Both the position numbers and the translations under genes were made by a program. The notes beneath the pieces were generated by a model that made no database searches, was not told where the DNA came from, and saw only the letters and a program-made list of their open reading frames with translations. This document shows, piece by piece, positions 1 to 8,390 of a stretch of 64,000 nt of DNA. Source of the DNA: JAXGXJ01 sp040772905 (GTDB lineage Bacteria; Actinomycetota; Thermoleophilia; RBG-16-64-13); NCBI GenBank assembly GCA_040772905.1, contig JAXGXJ010000011.1, forward strand, positions 1-64,000, read 5' to 3'. Within the stretch, counting starts at the first letter, position 1, and each line of letters starts with the position of its first letter.

Positions 1-2
1 TC

Positions 3-836
3 ATGCTGGGCTACGCCGGCCTGATCTCCGTTGGTCAGCAGGGCTACATCGGCATAGGCTCGTACACCCTGTGGCTGTTCGCCGACGTGTTGCACATCCA
101 CCCGTTCATCGGAGTCATCTTCGCGGCCATCGGCGGCGCCATCATCGCCCTGCCTTCGGCGGTGCTGGTCTTCAAACTGAAGGGCGGCTATCTGGCCATC
201 GGTACCTGGGTCATCGCCGAGATCCTGCGGTTGATCGTGGCCAACATCAAGAAGACGGGTGGTGGCTCAGGCATCACCATCCAGGCAGCCACCAAGCTGG
301 GGACCGAGGTGCGCGTCCCCGGCACCTACTGGTGGGGCCTCGCTCTGGCGGTCATCGCCATGGGTGTGACCTACTTCCTACTGCGGTCCCGCACGGGTCT
401 TGCACTGGAGGCCATCCGTGACAACGATCTTGCCGCCGAGAGCTCGGGCGTCAACCTGTGGCGCACCAAGTTGTACACCTACATCATCGCCGGTGCCGGT
501 TGCGCCGCCGTGGGCGCCGTGGTCGCCATCCACCTTCTGAGGGTGCAGCCCGCGGCCGCCTTCAGCATCAACTGGACCGGTTACCTCATCTTCATCTGCG
601 TCATCGGCGGTGTGGGGACCATCGAGGGTCCCATCATCGGCACGCTCATCTACTTCATCCTGCGCGAGACCACGAGCAAGTACGGCGAGTGGTACTTCAT
701 CGTGCTGGGCCTGCTGGCCATCGTCGTGACCGTGTGGAGCCCGCGCGGCATCTACGGTTATGTGGTCCGGAAGTGGAACTTCTTCCTCTTCCCGCTGCAA
801 CGGAAACTCAAGTTCCTCGACGAGAAGACCCAGTAG
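3..836 (+). CDS. livM: Branched-chain amino-acid ABC transporter permease (LivM family), 5'-partial
   Basis: Membrane permease of a LivFGHMK-type importer for branched-chain amino acids or related amides. The frame is open to the left edge of the window, so the first one or two membrane segments are missing; the Met at base 3 is probably internal because it lies in the conserved LGYAGLISVGQQGYIGIG stretch. Several hydrophobic helices follow, and the cytoplasmic loop EAIRDNDLAAESSGVN is the ATPase-contact loop typical of LivM. The C-terminus is complete. A strong hairpin with a T-run follows about 35 bases later. The LivH, LivG, LivF and binding-protein genes are presumably upstream and out of view. 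Confidence 0.9.
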   Translation: MLGYAGLISVGQQGYIGIGSYTLWLFADVLHIHPFIGVIFAAIGGAIIALPSAVLVFKLKGGYLAIGTWVIAEILRLIVANIKKTGGGSGITIQAATKLGTEVRVPGTYWWGLALAVIAMGVTYFLLRSRTGLALEAIRDNDLAAESSGVNLWRTKLYTYIIAGAGCAAVGAVVAIHLLRVQPAAAFSINWTGYLIFICVIGGVGTIEGPIIGTLIYFILRETTSKYGEWYFIVLGLLAIVVTVWSPRGIYGYVVRKWNFFLFPLQRKLKFLDEKTQ

Positions 837-868
837 CAGCGGTTCTCGCCGACGATAGCGAGGTAGGG

Positions 869-905
869 AAAGGGGCCGCCCCGTCAGGGGCGGCCCCTTT
901 TTTCG
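869..905. terminator. Rho-independent terminator after livM
   Basis: A perfect GGGGCCGCCCC/GGGGCGGCCCC stem with a 4-nt loop (GTCA) is flanked by an A-run on the left and seven T's on the right. It sits between the convergent livM and phosphofructokinase genes, and the A/T flanks would let it act in both directions. Confidence 0.85.
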
Positions 906-980
906 TCAGCGCGTCAGTGCCACAGCTGCTTGGACGACGACCCGGTCCCCGAATTGGGGTCGACCTTGCTGCGGAGTCCT

Positions 981-2024
981 CTACCCGAAGAAGGAACTGG
1001 CGATCTCGAACAGCTCTTTGGGCACCAGCTTCCACTGACTCACGGCCTCAGAGAGCGGCACGGCCTCGATGCGGTCGCCCCGTAGACCGGCCATCATGCC
1101 CCACTGTCCCGCCATGACCATCTCTGCGGCCTTGATGCCGAAGCGGGTGGCGAGGATGCGGTCATGCGCGGTGGGAGTGCCTCCGCGCTGGATGTAGCCA
1201 AGGATGGTCTCGCGTACCTCGAAACCGGTCGCGCGCTTGATCTCTCGCGCTAACACACTTCCCACGCCGCCCAGCTTCACGTGGCCGAAGGCGTCGACTT
1301 CGTCGGAGGCCAGCACCTCTTGCTGCTCGCCCGAACGCCACAGGATCTTGGCGCCTTCGCTCACCACCACCACTGAGAACGAACGGCCGCGCTGTCGGCG
1401 CTTGAGGATGAGGTCGCACACATCCTCCACAGTGAGGGGGAACTCGGGCGTGAGGATGACGTCGGCGCCGCCGGCGATGCCGCTCATGATGGCGATCCAA
1501 CCTGCGTGGCGCCCCATCACCTCCACCACCATCACGCGGTCGTGCGATTCAGCAGTGGAATGGAGGCGGTCGATGGCCTCGGTGGCTATGGCGACGGCGG
1601 TGTCGAAACCGAACGTGTAATCAGTGCCGCGGAGGTCGTTGTCGATCGTCTTGGGTACGCCGACGACCTTGGTGCCGTAGTCCTCATAGAGCCGTTTGGC
1701 GACGCTCAAGGTGTCGTCACCGCCGATGGCGATGAGGGCATCGATGCCCATGTAGCCCAGGTTGTCGACCGTTCGCTGCGGCCCGCCCTCCACCTGGTAG
1801 GGATTGGTGCGTGAGGTGCGGAGGATGGTACCGCCCAGAGGCAGGATGTCGCTGACCGCCGCGAAATCGAGGGGAATGGTGTCGATGTCGAGTATGCCCT
1901 TCCAGCCGCGACGCAGGCCGACGATCTGCCAGCCGTATTCGCCGATGCCTCTGTGTACCACCGCCCGTATGACGGCGTTGAGCCCGGGACAGTCACCGCC
2001 TCCCGTAAGGATGCCTATCTTCAT
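981..2024 (-). CDS. pfkA: 6-phosphofructokinase, active-site residues of the pyrophosphate-dependent type
   Basis: Phosphorylates fructose-6-phosphate in glycolysis. The 347-residue protein begins with the nucleotide/phosphoryl-donor motif GILTGGGDCPGLNA and contains PKTIDND (catalytic Asp) and MGRHAGWIA (substrate binding). Two positions that separate donor classes are informative: GGDDT has Asp where E. coli PfkA has Gly104, and PKTIDND has Lys where E. coli has Gly124. In characterised families the Asp/Lys combination goes with pyrophosphate as phosphoryl donor. The start ATG is preceded by AGAGAGG. It is divergent from an iclR-type regulator, which could control it. ATP- or dual-dependent activity cannot be excluded from sequence. 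Confidence 0.9.
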   Translation of the reverse strand: MKIGILTGGGDCPGLNAVIRAVVHRGIGEYGWQIVGLRRGWKGILDIDTIPLDFAAVSDILPLGGTILRTSRTNPYQVEGGPQRTVDNLGYMGIDALIAIGGDDTLSVAKRLYEDYGTKVVGVPKTIDNDLRGTDYTFGFDTAVAIATEAIDRLHSTAESHDRVMVVEVMGRHAGWIAIMSGIAGGADVILTPEFPLTVEDVCDLILKRRQRGRSFSVVVVSEGAKILWRSGEQQEVLASDEVDAFGHVKLGGVGSVLAREIKRATGFEVRETILGYIQRGGTPTAHDRILATRFGIKAAEMVMAGQWGMMAGLRGDRIEAVPLSEAVSQWKLVPKELFEIASSFFG

Positions 2025-2125
2025 GATCGCGACCTCTCTTCTCAGCCGGTGGTGGCTGTATGTCTCGGGTGGACACTACCCATTCATACCATATCGTATC
2101 CGACCGGCGGTGCCCCGACACGCGC

Positions 2126-2155
2126 TTGTGGAGCACCTCCGGGCTGCGCTAGACT
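2126..2155 (+). promoter_or_regulatory. Predicted promoter of the IclR regulator
   Basis: TTGTGG (2126-2131) and TAGACT (2150-2155) are separated by 18 nt. The expected transcription start is about 2162, two bases before the ATG at 2164, which would make the mRNA nearly leaderless. If translation instead begins at GTG 2185, the GGAGGT at 2174-2179 would serve as ribosome binding site. Confidence 0.5.
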
Positions 2156-2163
2156 GCCCTAGC

Positions 2164-2952
2164 ATGAAGAGTGGAGGTGGATGGGTGGAGGGTGAAGGCC
2201 AAGTCCGTGCCGTCTTGCGCGCGGTCGCCATTCTGGAACGGTTCACGCTTGCAGAACCGGAACTCAATCTTTCAGATATCAGCGCCTCCATCGGCCTGAG
2301 CAAGAGCACGACGCATCGTCTGCTCGGCACACTGCAGGCCTGCGAGATGGTGGAGTTCGACAAGAAGACAGGGCTTTATCGCTTGGGTCTGAAGGCCTTC
2401 CGCCTAGGCAGCGTCGTGTCGAAAGGCATGGAGTTGCTTAAACAGGCGGATCCTCTGCTCGAGAAGGTAGCCGAGGAGACGGACGAATCGTCGTTCCTAC
2501 TGGTCGCCGACGGCAACGAAGCTCTGTGTCTGCGACGCTTCGACGCCCGCAACTACGTGCGCGTGCTCACGCTCGAGCCCGGTACCCACTCCGCGTTCAA
2601 CTGTGGCTCGGCGCAGCGGGTGCTCCTGGCTCATCTGCCCGAGGAGCGCTGGGAGGAGATCGTCGCCAGGCACGTGCGCAGGATGACCCAGTACTCTCTG
2701 GTGGGTCGTGAGGAGCTGGAACGCGATCGTCGCGAGATCTTGGAGCGCGGCTACTCGGTGGCCTGGGAGGATGTGACTCTGCACGCCTGCGCACTCGGCG
2801 CGCCCGTGCGCAACGGGGACGGCGCGGTGATCGCGGCGGTGAGCATCTCGGGCATCGTCCAGCATTTCTCCGCGGAGCGACTTCCCGGCCTCATCCGGCT
2901 CATCATGCAGACGGGCGAGGAGATCTCGCGACGGATGGGCTACGTGCCCTGA
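2164..2952 (+). CDS. IclR-family transcriptional regulator
   Basis: A DNA-binding regulator of about 262 residues. The N-terminal winged helix (about residues 15-75) contains LSDISASIGLSKSTTHRLL, the recognition-helix region of IclR proteins. The C-terminal effector domain (about 90-260) contains CGSAQRVLLA and GAPVRNGDGAVIAAVSISG, typical of IclR ligand pockets. Effector and targets are not deducible. It is divergent from the phosphofructokinase gene, and its 3' end overlaps the convergent DMT permease gene by 13 bases. GTG 2185, with a good GGAGGT five bases upstream, is an alternative start giving a protein 7 residues shorter. Confidence 0.9.
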   Translation: MKSGGGWVEGEGQVRAVLRAVAILERFTLAEPELNLSDISASIGLSKSTTHRLLGTLQACEMVEFDKKTGLYRLGLKAFRLGSVVSKGMELLKQADPLLEKVAEETDESSFLLVADGNEALCLRRFDARNYVRVLTLEPGTHSAFNCGSAQRVLLAHLPEERWEEIVARHVRRMTQYSLVGREELERDRREILERGYSVAWEDVTLHACALGAPVRNGDGAVIAAVSISGIVQHFSAERLPGLIRLIMQTGEEISRRMGYVP

Positions 2953-3884
2953 CGGGCGTTCCGCGAGAGCAGCAGTCCGCGTAAGGTAAGCGCAGCCAGG
3001 GCGGCGAGAATGAGCAACATCCCTATGCCCTCGAGCGTGCTGGGGCGCTCGCCCAGTTGCAGCCAGGCCGACAGGACGCCCACCACGGGGATGGCCAGAG
3101 TGCCCACACCCGCCGTCCCTGCCGGGAGGCTGCGCAGCACGTACAGCCACATCACCCAGGCGAGAGCGTTGGCCGGAAGTACGTTGAAGGCCAGTGCTCC
3201 GATGAAAGCTGTGTTCCACACCGGGGTCGAATCGGCTGTGAGGATGGCGATGACCACCAGCGGGATAGAGCCGATGAGCAACTGCCAGGCGGTGAACGAC
3301 AGCACGTCCACGGTGTGGCGCTTGTTCATCACCTTGAGGAGCACGGACGCGGCGGCCCAGCAGAAGCCTGCCGCCACAGCCAAGAGGCTGCTGAAAGACG
3401 TCCCTTCCAACTGCCAGGGACGGAGCACCAGCACCAGCCCCACGAGAGCGATGATCACGGCCGGCCACTGGAGCCCGCGGACGCGCTCGCCCAGGAACAT
3501 CCAGGCCATGAGAAGCAGCCAGAACGGCATGGTGTAGACCAACACCGACGTCCTTCCCGCTGCCCCTTGTTCCAGGGCCCACGTGATCAGGCCCACGAAA
3601 CCGGTGGTCTGCAGGATGCCGATGATGGCGGTGAAGAGGGGTGCCTGCAGACGGAGGGGCCGATGAAGGGCCGCGATGACGGGGAAGAGGAAGGCGGCGC
3701 TCAACACCGCGCGCATGGCGGCGAACGTGAATGGCTCGGCGTAACGGACCCCCACCTTCATCACCACCCAGTTGTAGCCCCAGATGGCGGCAAGGCCGGC
3801 GAGACAGAGGATGGCGAGATAGGGGAGGGGGCGGTTGGTCGAGGCGCGGGCGTGTGGTTCGTTCGTCTGGGACTGAGAACTCAT
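2940..3884 (-). CDS. DMT-superfamily (EamA) transporter
   Basis: An inner-membrane protein of about 314 residues with two EamA repeats and roughly ten hydrophobic helices, starting around AILCLAGLAAIWGYNWVVMKVG. Members export small metabolites or amino acids; the substrate here is unknown. The ATG at 3884 was chosen because a minus-strand -10 hexamer TACACT (3894-3899) lies only 9 nt upstream with no Shine-Dalgarno, which suggests a leaderless transcript. It is divergent from tatA. Confidence 0.85.
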   Translation of the reverse strand: MSSQSQTNEPHARASTNRPLPYLAILCLAGLAAIWGYNWVVMKVGVRYAEPFTFAAMRAVLSAAFLFPVIAALHRPLRLQAPLFTAIIGILQTTGFVGLITWALEQGAAGRTSVLVYTMPFWLLLMAWMFLGERVRGLQWPAVIIALVGLVLVLRPWQLEGTSFSSLLAVAAGFCWAAASVLLKVMNKRHTVDVLSFTAWQLLIGSIPLVVIAILTADSTPVWNTAFIGALAFNVLPANALAWVMWLYVLRSLPAGTAGVGTLAIPVVGVLSAWLQLGERPSTLEGIGMLLILAALAALTLRGLLLSRNARQGT

Positions 3885-3994
3885 GGTCTGCGGAGTGTAG
3901 CAGTCCGGGCTGCATCGTCGCGGCCGGGTCGGCGGCAGCCCGGGCGGGAGTGTGCTTAAATACCGGCAGGGCGAACACAAGGAGGATTTCACCC

Positions 3995-4408
3995 ATGCCC
4001 AGCTGGATCGGACCTTGGGAAATCGCGATCGTCGTAGTGTTGATCCTGCTTATCTTCGGCCCGCGCAAGCTGCCCGAATTGGGCTCCTCTCTCGGCAAGT
4101 CCATCCGGGGTTTCCGCAAGGGTCTGAAGGAGACTCAGGATGAAGTGAAGACCGCTGTCGCCGATGTGCGTGAAGCGACCGATATTCGCAGCACCGAGGC
4201 CGCGACGACCGAAGCCGCCGCTGCTCCGGCTGCCACCGCTGCAGCTGTCGCTGCTCCCGCGGAGGCGGTCGCCGCTCCGCAGGCCCCCGCTGCTGAAGCC
4301 GCGGCGAACGTCGAGGCGCCGGCAGAGAACTTGGTCGCTGAGGCGGCCGAGGTGGCCGAGGCGGCATCCGTCGCCGAACAGACTGACGAGACTCTGAACG
4401 CAGGGTAG
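3995..4408 (+). CDS. tatA: Sec-independent translocase protein TatA/TatB-type
   Basis: Pore-forming subunit of the twin-arginine export system. The 137-residue protein has the N-terminal membrane helix (EIAIVVVLILLIF), the FGPRKLPELG hinge and an amphipathic helix (GSSLGKSIRGFRKGLKE). A low-complexity Ala/Glu/Pro-rich tail takes up more than half of the protein, which is long for TatA. AAGGAGG lies 9 bases before the ATG. No tatC is present in the window. The distinction between TatA and TatB is not certain. Confidence 0.9.
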   Translation: MPSWIGPWEIAIVVVLILLIFGPRKLPELGSSLGKSIRGFRKGLKETQDEVKTAVADVREATDIRSTEAATTEAAAAPAATAAAVAAPAEAVAAPQAPAAEAAANVEAPAENLVAEAAEVAEAASVAEQTDETLNAG

Positions 4409-4438
4409 TGAGACGCCGCCGGTGACGCGGCACACTCC

Positions 4439-5590
4439 ATGAGCGCCGGCGAGACTTACGTCTACCTTGAGATCGCGGAGGCCGTGCGTCGGCTCATAGT
4501 CTCGGGCGAGATGCCGGTGGGGGCTCGCCTGCCTTCAGTGCGCGAGATGGCGGAGCGGTGGAGATGCACCCCCAACACCGTCAGTCGTGCCTACGCGCAT
4601 CTTGCGCGGGAAGGGCTCATCAACGCCCGTCGAGGCGGTGGTACCCGGGTAGCGTCCGTCCGGCCCGAGCAGATCCATCAACAGCCTGCCGGCTGGGAGT
4701 GGGCCAACCTGGTCAACCGGGCCGAGAGCTACCTCCTGGAGGCTTTGGCTCAGGGCCACAACCCCGCTCACGCGGAGGCAGCTCTGGCGGCAGCCATCTC
4801 TCGCTGGCGCGAACTCCAGGAGCATCCGGCCGGACACGCAGCGGGTGATGCGGAGGTCGGCGCGGTGGACCAGAGGCGACGCATCGGGGAACTGGCGTTC
4901 AGCGGCAGCCATGATCTCGCTGTGGAACTCCTCGCGCGTATGCTCTCCGAACGCCGACCGCCGGTGGAGCTCCGGACCTCGTTCGTCGGGAGTCTCGGAG
5001 GGCTCATCGCCCTGGCTCGTGATGAGGCGGACGTCTCGGGCACCCACCTGTGGGATCAAGCGACGGGGGAGTACAACGTGCCCTTCGTACAGCGCCTGAT
5101 GCCCAACAGGCCGGTGGTGCTGCTGACGCTGGCGACCAGGATCCAAGGCCTCATCGTGCCCGCAGGGAATCCGCAGAGGCTCACGTCGTTCGCGGGACTG
5201 ACGGGGCGGGAGGTACGCCTGGTGAACCGTCAGCAGGGTTCGGGCACCAGAGTGTGGCTCGACGGTCAACTCAAGGAATCCGGCATCTTCCCAAGCGAGA
5301 TCGTGGGCTACGAAGACGAAGAGACCACCCATCTGGGAGTGGCTCGTGCCGTCGCAGAGGGCTCGGCCACGGTGGGACTGGGGGTGAGCGCGGCAGCGGC
5401 GGCGTACGGCTTGGACTTCGTGCCTCTCAAGGAAGAGCGTTATGACCTGGTCATCCCCATGGCTTCGTGGGACGATGAGGCCGTAGTGGCCCTGCGCGAG
5501 GTGGTGGGGTCGGCGCACTTCAAAGACGCGGTCCTCGCCCTGGGCGGCTACGATGTCTCTGCCACCGGCAGCGAGACGCACGTGGGTTGA
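4439..5590 (+). CDS. GntR-type winged-helix regulator fused to a periplasmic-binding-protein-like domain
   Basis: A 383-residue regulator. Residues about 5-75 are a GntR winged helix (PVGARLPSVREMAERWRCTPNTVSRAYAHLAREGLI). Residues about 145-370 resemble the PBP-like sensor domain seen in oxyanion (molybdate/tungstate-type) or other ligand sensors, with GSHDLAVELLARML, VNRQQGSGTRVWLD and a downstream GVARAVAEGSATVGLG. The mode of action is probably ligand-controlled DNA binding. It lies 30 bases after tatA, and its 3' end abuts or overlaps the polA start region. No transporter gene lies next to it to indicate a ligand. Confidence 0.8.
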   Translation: MSAGETYVYLEIAEAVRRLIVSGEMPVGARLPSVREMAERWRCTPNTVSRAYAHLAREGLINARRGGGTRVASVRPEQIHQQPAGWEWANLVNRAESYLLEALAQGHNPAHAEAALAAAISRWRELQEHPAGHAAGDAEVGAVDQRRRIGELAFSGSHDLAVELLARMLSERRPPVELRTSFVGSLGGLIALARDEADVSGTHLWDQATGEYNVPFVQRLMPNRPVVLLTLATRIQGLIVPAGNPQRLTSFAGLTGREVRLVNRQQGSGTRVWLDGQLKESGIFPSEIVGYEDEETTHLGVARAVAEGSATVGLGVSAAAAAYGLDFVPLKEERYDLVIPMASWDDEAVVALREVVGSAHFKDAVLALGGYDVSATGSETHVG

Positions 5591-5604
5591 CGCGGGGGTC
5601 GCTC

Positions 5605-8262
5605 GTGAGCACGGATTGCATCAGCGCCACCTCGGAGGAGCGCGGCCCCCTGTTCTTGCTCGACGGCAACAACATGGCCTTTCGCGCCTATTACGCCTTG
5701 CCCCCCGAGATCAGCACGTCGACGGGGTTCCCCACCAACGCCCTGTACGGGTTCTGTGCCATGGTCATCAAGATCCTTTCGGAGTACCGACCGGGCGCCG
5801 TGATCGCGGCCTGGGACTGCCGGGAGAAGACGTTCCGTCACGAGGAGTTCGAAGACTACAAGGCACAGCGCAAACCCATGCCCGAGTCACTCTCCGAGCA
5901 ATGGCCCTTCTTCGCTGAGCTTTCCGAGGCTTTCGGTTTCATCAACCTGGCTCTGCCCGGATACGAGGCCGACGACATTCTCAGCACCCTGGCCCGCCAG
6001 GCCGAAGCGGAAGGTCGCGAGACCTTCATCGTCACCGGCGACCGTGACGCACTACAACTGGCGGGTACCCACGTGCGCATAATGGCGAACGCCCGGGGGG
6101 TCACCGAGGTGAAGATCTACGATCCCGCGGCGGTCGAGGAGCGCTTCGGCGTGCCGCCCAGGCTTATCCCCGACCTCATAGGGCTCAAGGGCGATACCTC
6201 CGACAACATCCCGGGTGTCCCCGGCATAGGGGAGAAGACCGCGGCGCAGTTGCTGGCCCGCTTCGGCTCGTTGGAGCAGGTGCTGGAACACAGCGAAGAA
6301 GTCTCGGGAGCGAAGCGGAAGGAGCTCCTGCGCGAGCATCGTGAGACCGCCCTTCTCTCCAAGAAGCTGGCACTGCTCGATGTGGACGTGCCTCTGGACA
6401 TCCGGGCGGCTGAGGTCCTCCCGCATCGCGTGCAGCGCGAGAAACTGGAGGAGCTGCTCACCCGTTTCGAGTTCGACTCGTTGCGCGATAGGGTGGAGCC
6501 GTTGTTCGAAGAGGCGGCGGGGATCGCGGGTGGAGACACAGCTGGGGCGGTGGACCGGTTTGCCACTTCTCTGCCGCAGCCTGTTCCGGCACCGTCCCAG
6601 GCGCCCGAATGGCAGGAGCTCATGGACTGGTCGCGTCCGGTGGGGGCGGCTTCCGGATCGGACCAGTCCGGCCGGGTGTGGTTGGCGCAGGCCGGTACGG
6701 TGGCTGGGGGCGACGCCCACGCCTCGGTGGTGACGGTGGCCATCACCGATCCAGCGGCGGCCGCCGCGGCAGTCGCGCCGTTGCTCCAAACCGGCGGCCT
6801 GGTGTGCCATGACTTCAAGGCGCAACCCAGCCTGCAAATGCTCACTAGGCAGGCGCGTCACGATACGCACGTCGCGGCCTATCTGCTTGCTCCCAGCCGG
6901 CGCGAGTACCCCCTGGACGACCTGGCGCGGGAGGCAGGGCTGAGTCTTCCCACCTGCGCTCCCGAGGAAGAAGGGGCCGCTGCGGCCGCCATCACGCTGG
7001 GGCTGGCCGCCCGGCAAGAGGAGGAGCTGCGCGCTCAGGGCATGTGGGACCTGTTCCAGCAGATCGAGCTGCCGCTCACGCGTGTGCTCATCGACATGGA
7101 GCGGACCGGCATCCATCTGGACTGTTATCGACTCGGTGAGATCGCCGGCAAGATACAAGACCAGATAGAGGAGCTGGAGACGCGCGTCTACGAACTGGCC
7201 GGTGGGCCGTTCAACCTCGGTTCGTCGCAACAACTGGGCCGGGTGCTCTTCGAGAGGTTGGGATTGCCGCGCCAGAGGAAGACCAAGACCGGCTACTCGA
7301 CCGACGCCAAGACGCTGGAGGCCCTGCGCGACAGCCATCCCATCGTGGACCACCTGCTTGCGCATCGCGAGCTGTCGAAGCTCATGTCCACGTACCTACT
7401 CGCGTTGCCCCCTCTGGTCGATCCCGCCACCGAGCGGCTGCACACCACCTTCAACCAGACGGTCACGGCCACGGGGCGTCTCTCGTCCAGCGACCCGAAC
7501 CTGCAGAACATCCCCGTGCGCACGGCCGTGGGCGCGCAGATCCGCGAGTGCTTCCGAGCGCAGCCCGGCTTCGTGTTCGTGGTGGCCGACTACTCGCAGA
7601 TCGAGCTGCGCATCATGGCCCATCTCTCGGGGGAGCCCACGTTGTTGGACTCGTTCCGGCGTGGTGAGGATATCCACACGCGCACGGCCGCGGAGGTCTT
7701 CGGCGTGGCCGAGGACCAGGTGGACAAGACACACCGCGGCTATGCCAAGGCGGTGAACTTCGGCATCATGTACGGCATCTCGGCCTTCGGGCTGAGCCAG
7801 AACCTGGGCATCGAGCGCGAGCGGGCGGCCGCCTACATCCAAGCCTACTTCGACCGTCTGCCGCGGGTGAAGGCCTTCATCGAGGCCACCATCGAGATGG
7901 GTAGGCGCCAGGGCTACGTCACTACTATGTTCGGGCGCCGGCGTGCCATCCCCGAGTTCATGTCGACCAACTTCCAGACACGTTCGCTGGGAGAGAGGCT
8001 GGCCGTCAACTCGGTCATCCAGGGTACAGCGGCCGACATCATCAAGGTGGCCATGATCCGCTGTCACCGTCGTCTGGAACGCGAGTTCCCGATGGCTCGG
8101 CTGGTGTTGCAGGTACACGACGAGCTGGTGTTCGAAGTCCCAGAACCCGTCGCGAAGGCTGTGGAAAGCGCCGTGGTGCAGGAGATGGTGGGCGCCTACC
8201 CCATGGAACCACCACTGGGTGTGGACACCGGCATCGGGCCTGACTGGCTGTCGGCCAAGTGA
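5605..8262 (+). CDS. polA: DNA polymerase I
   Basis: Repair and Okazaki-fragment polymerase of about 885 residues. The N-terminal 5'-3' exonuclease (to about residue 300) shows LLDGNNMAFRAYYAL, YEADDI, VTGDRDALQL and GLKGDTSDNIPGVPGIGEKTA. The central proofreading-like domain lacks the catalytic DxE motif, so 3'-5' exonuclease activity is probably absent, as in Taq polymerase. The polymerase domain has DYSQIELRIMAHLSG (motif A), RGYAKAVNFGIMYGISAFGL (motif B) and QVHDELVFE (motif C). GTG 5605 is preceded by GGGGG; an upstream TTG at 5587 is possible. Confidence 0.95.
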   Translation: MSTDCISATSEERGPLFLLDGNNMAFRAYYALPPEISTSTGFPTNALYGFCAMVIKILSEYRPGAVIAAWDCREKTFRHEEFEDYKAQRKPMPESLSEQWPFFAELSEAFGFINLALPGYEADDILSTLARQAEAEGRETFIVTGDRDALQLAGTHVRIMANARGVTEVKIYDPAAVEERFGVPPRLIPDLIGLKGDTSDNIPGVPGIGEKTAAQLLARFGSLEQVLEHSEEVSGAKRKELLREHRETALLSKKLALLDVDVPLDIRAAEVLPHRVQREKLEELLTRFEFDSLRDRVEPLFEEAAGIAGGDTAGAVDRFATSLPQPVPAPSQAPEWQELMDWSRPVGAASGSDQSGRVWLAQAGTVAGGDAHASVVTVAITDPAAAAAAVAPLLQTGGLVCHDFKAQPSLQMLTRQARHDTHVAAYLLAPSRREYPLDDLAREAGLSLPTCAPEEEGAAAAAITLGLAARQEEELRAQGMWDLFQQIELPLTRVLIDMERTGIHLDCYRLGEIAGKIQDQIEELETRVYELAGGPFNLGSSQQLGRVLFERLGLPRQRKTKTGYSTDAKTLEALRDSHPIVDHLLAHRELSKLMSTYLLALPPLVDPATERLHTTFNQTVTATGRLSSSDPNLQNIPVRTAVGAQIRECFRAQPGFVFVVADYSQIELRIMAHLSGEPTLLDSFRRGEDIHTRTAAEVFGVAEDQVDKTHRGYAKAVNFGIMYGISAFGLSQNLGIERERAAAYIQAYFDRLPRVKAFIEATIEMGRRQGYVTTMFGRRRAIPEFMSTNFQTRSLGERLAVNSVIQGTAADIIKVAMIRCHRRLEREFPMARLVLQVHDELVFEVPEPVAKAVESAVVQEMVGAYPMEPPLGVDTGIGPDWLSAK

Positions 8263-8295
8263 GCGCACGACGCTGAGCGACGCTGCGGAACGCTG

Positions 8296-8323
8296 TTGTA
8301 TTTCCTTGACGCCTAGGTATACT
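8296..8323 (+). promoter_or_regulatory. Predicted rpsA promoter
   Basis: TTGTAT (8296-8301) and TATACT (8318-8323) are spaced by 16 nt just after polA. The expected start near 8330 leaves a leader of about 60 nt before the rpsA ATG. Confidence 0.55.
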
Positions 8324-8390
8324 ACCGCCCACAACCGCGTGACGGAGTAATAGACGCGTGCATTCCTTTGGGAAGGGAAACGGAAACTAC

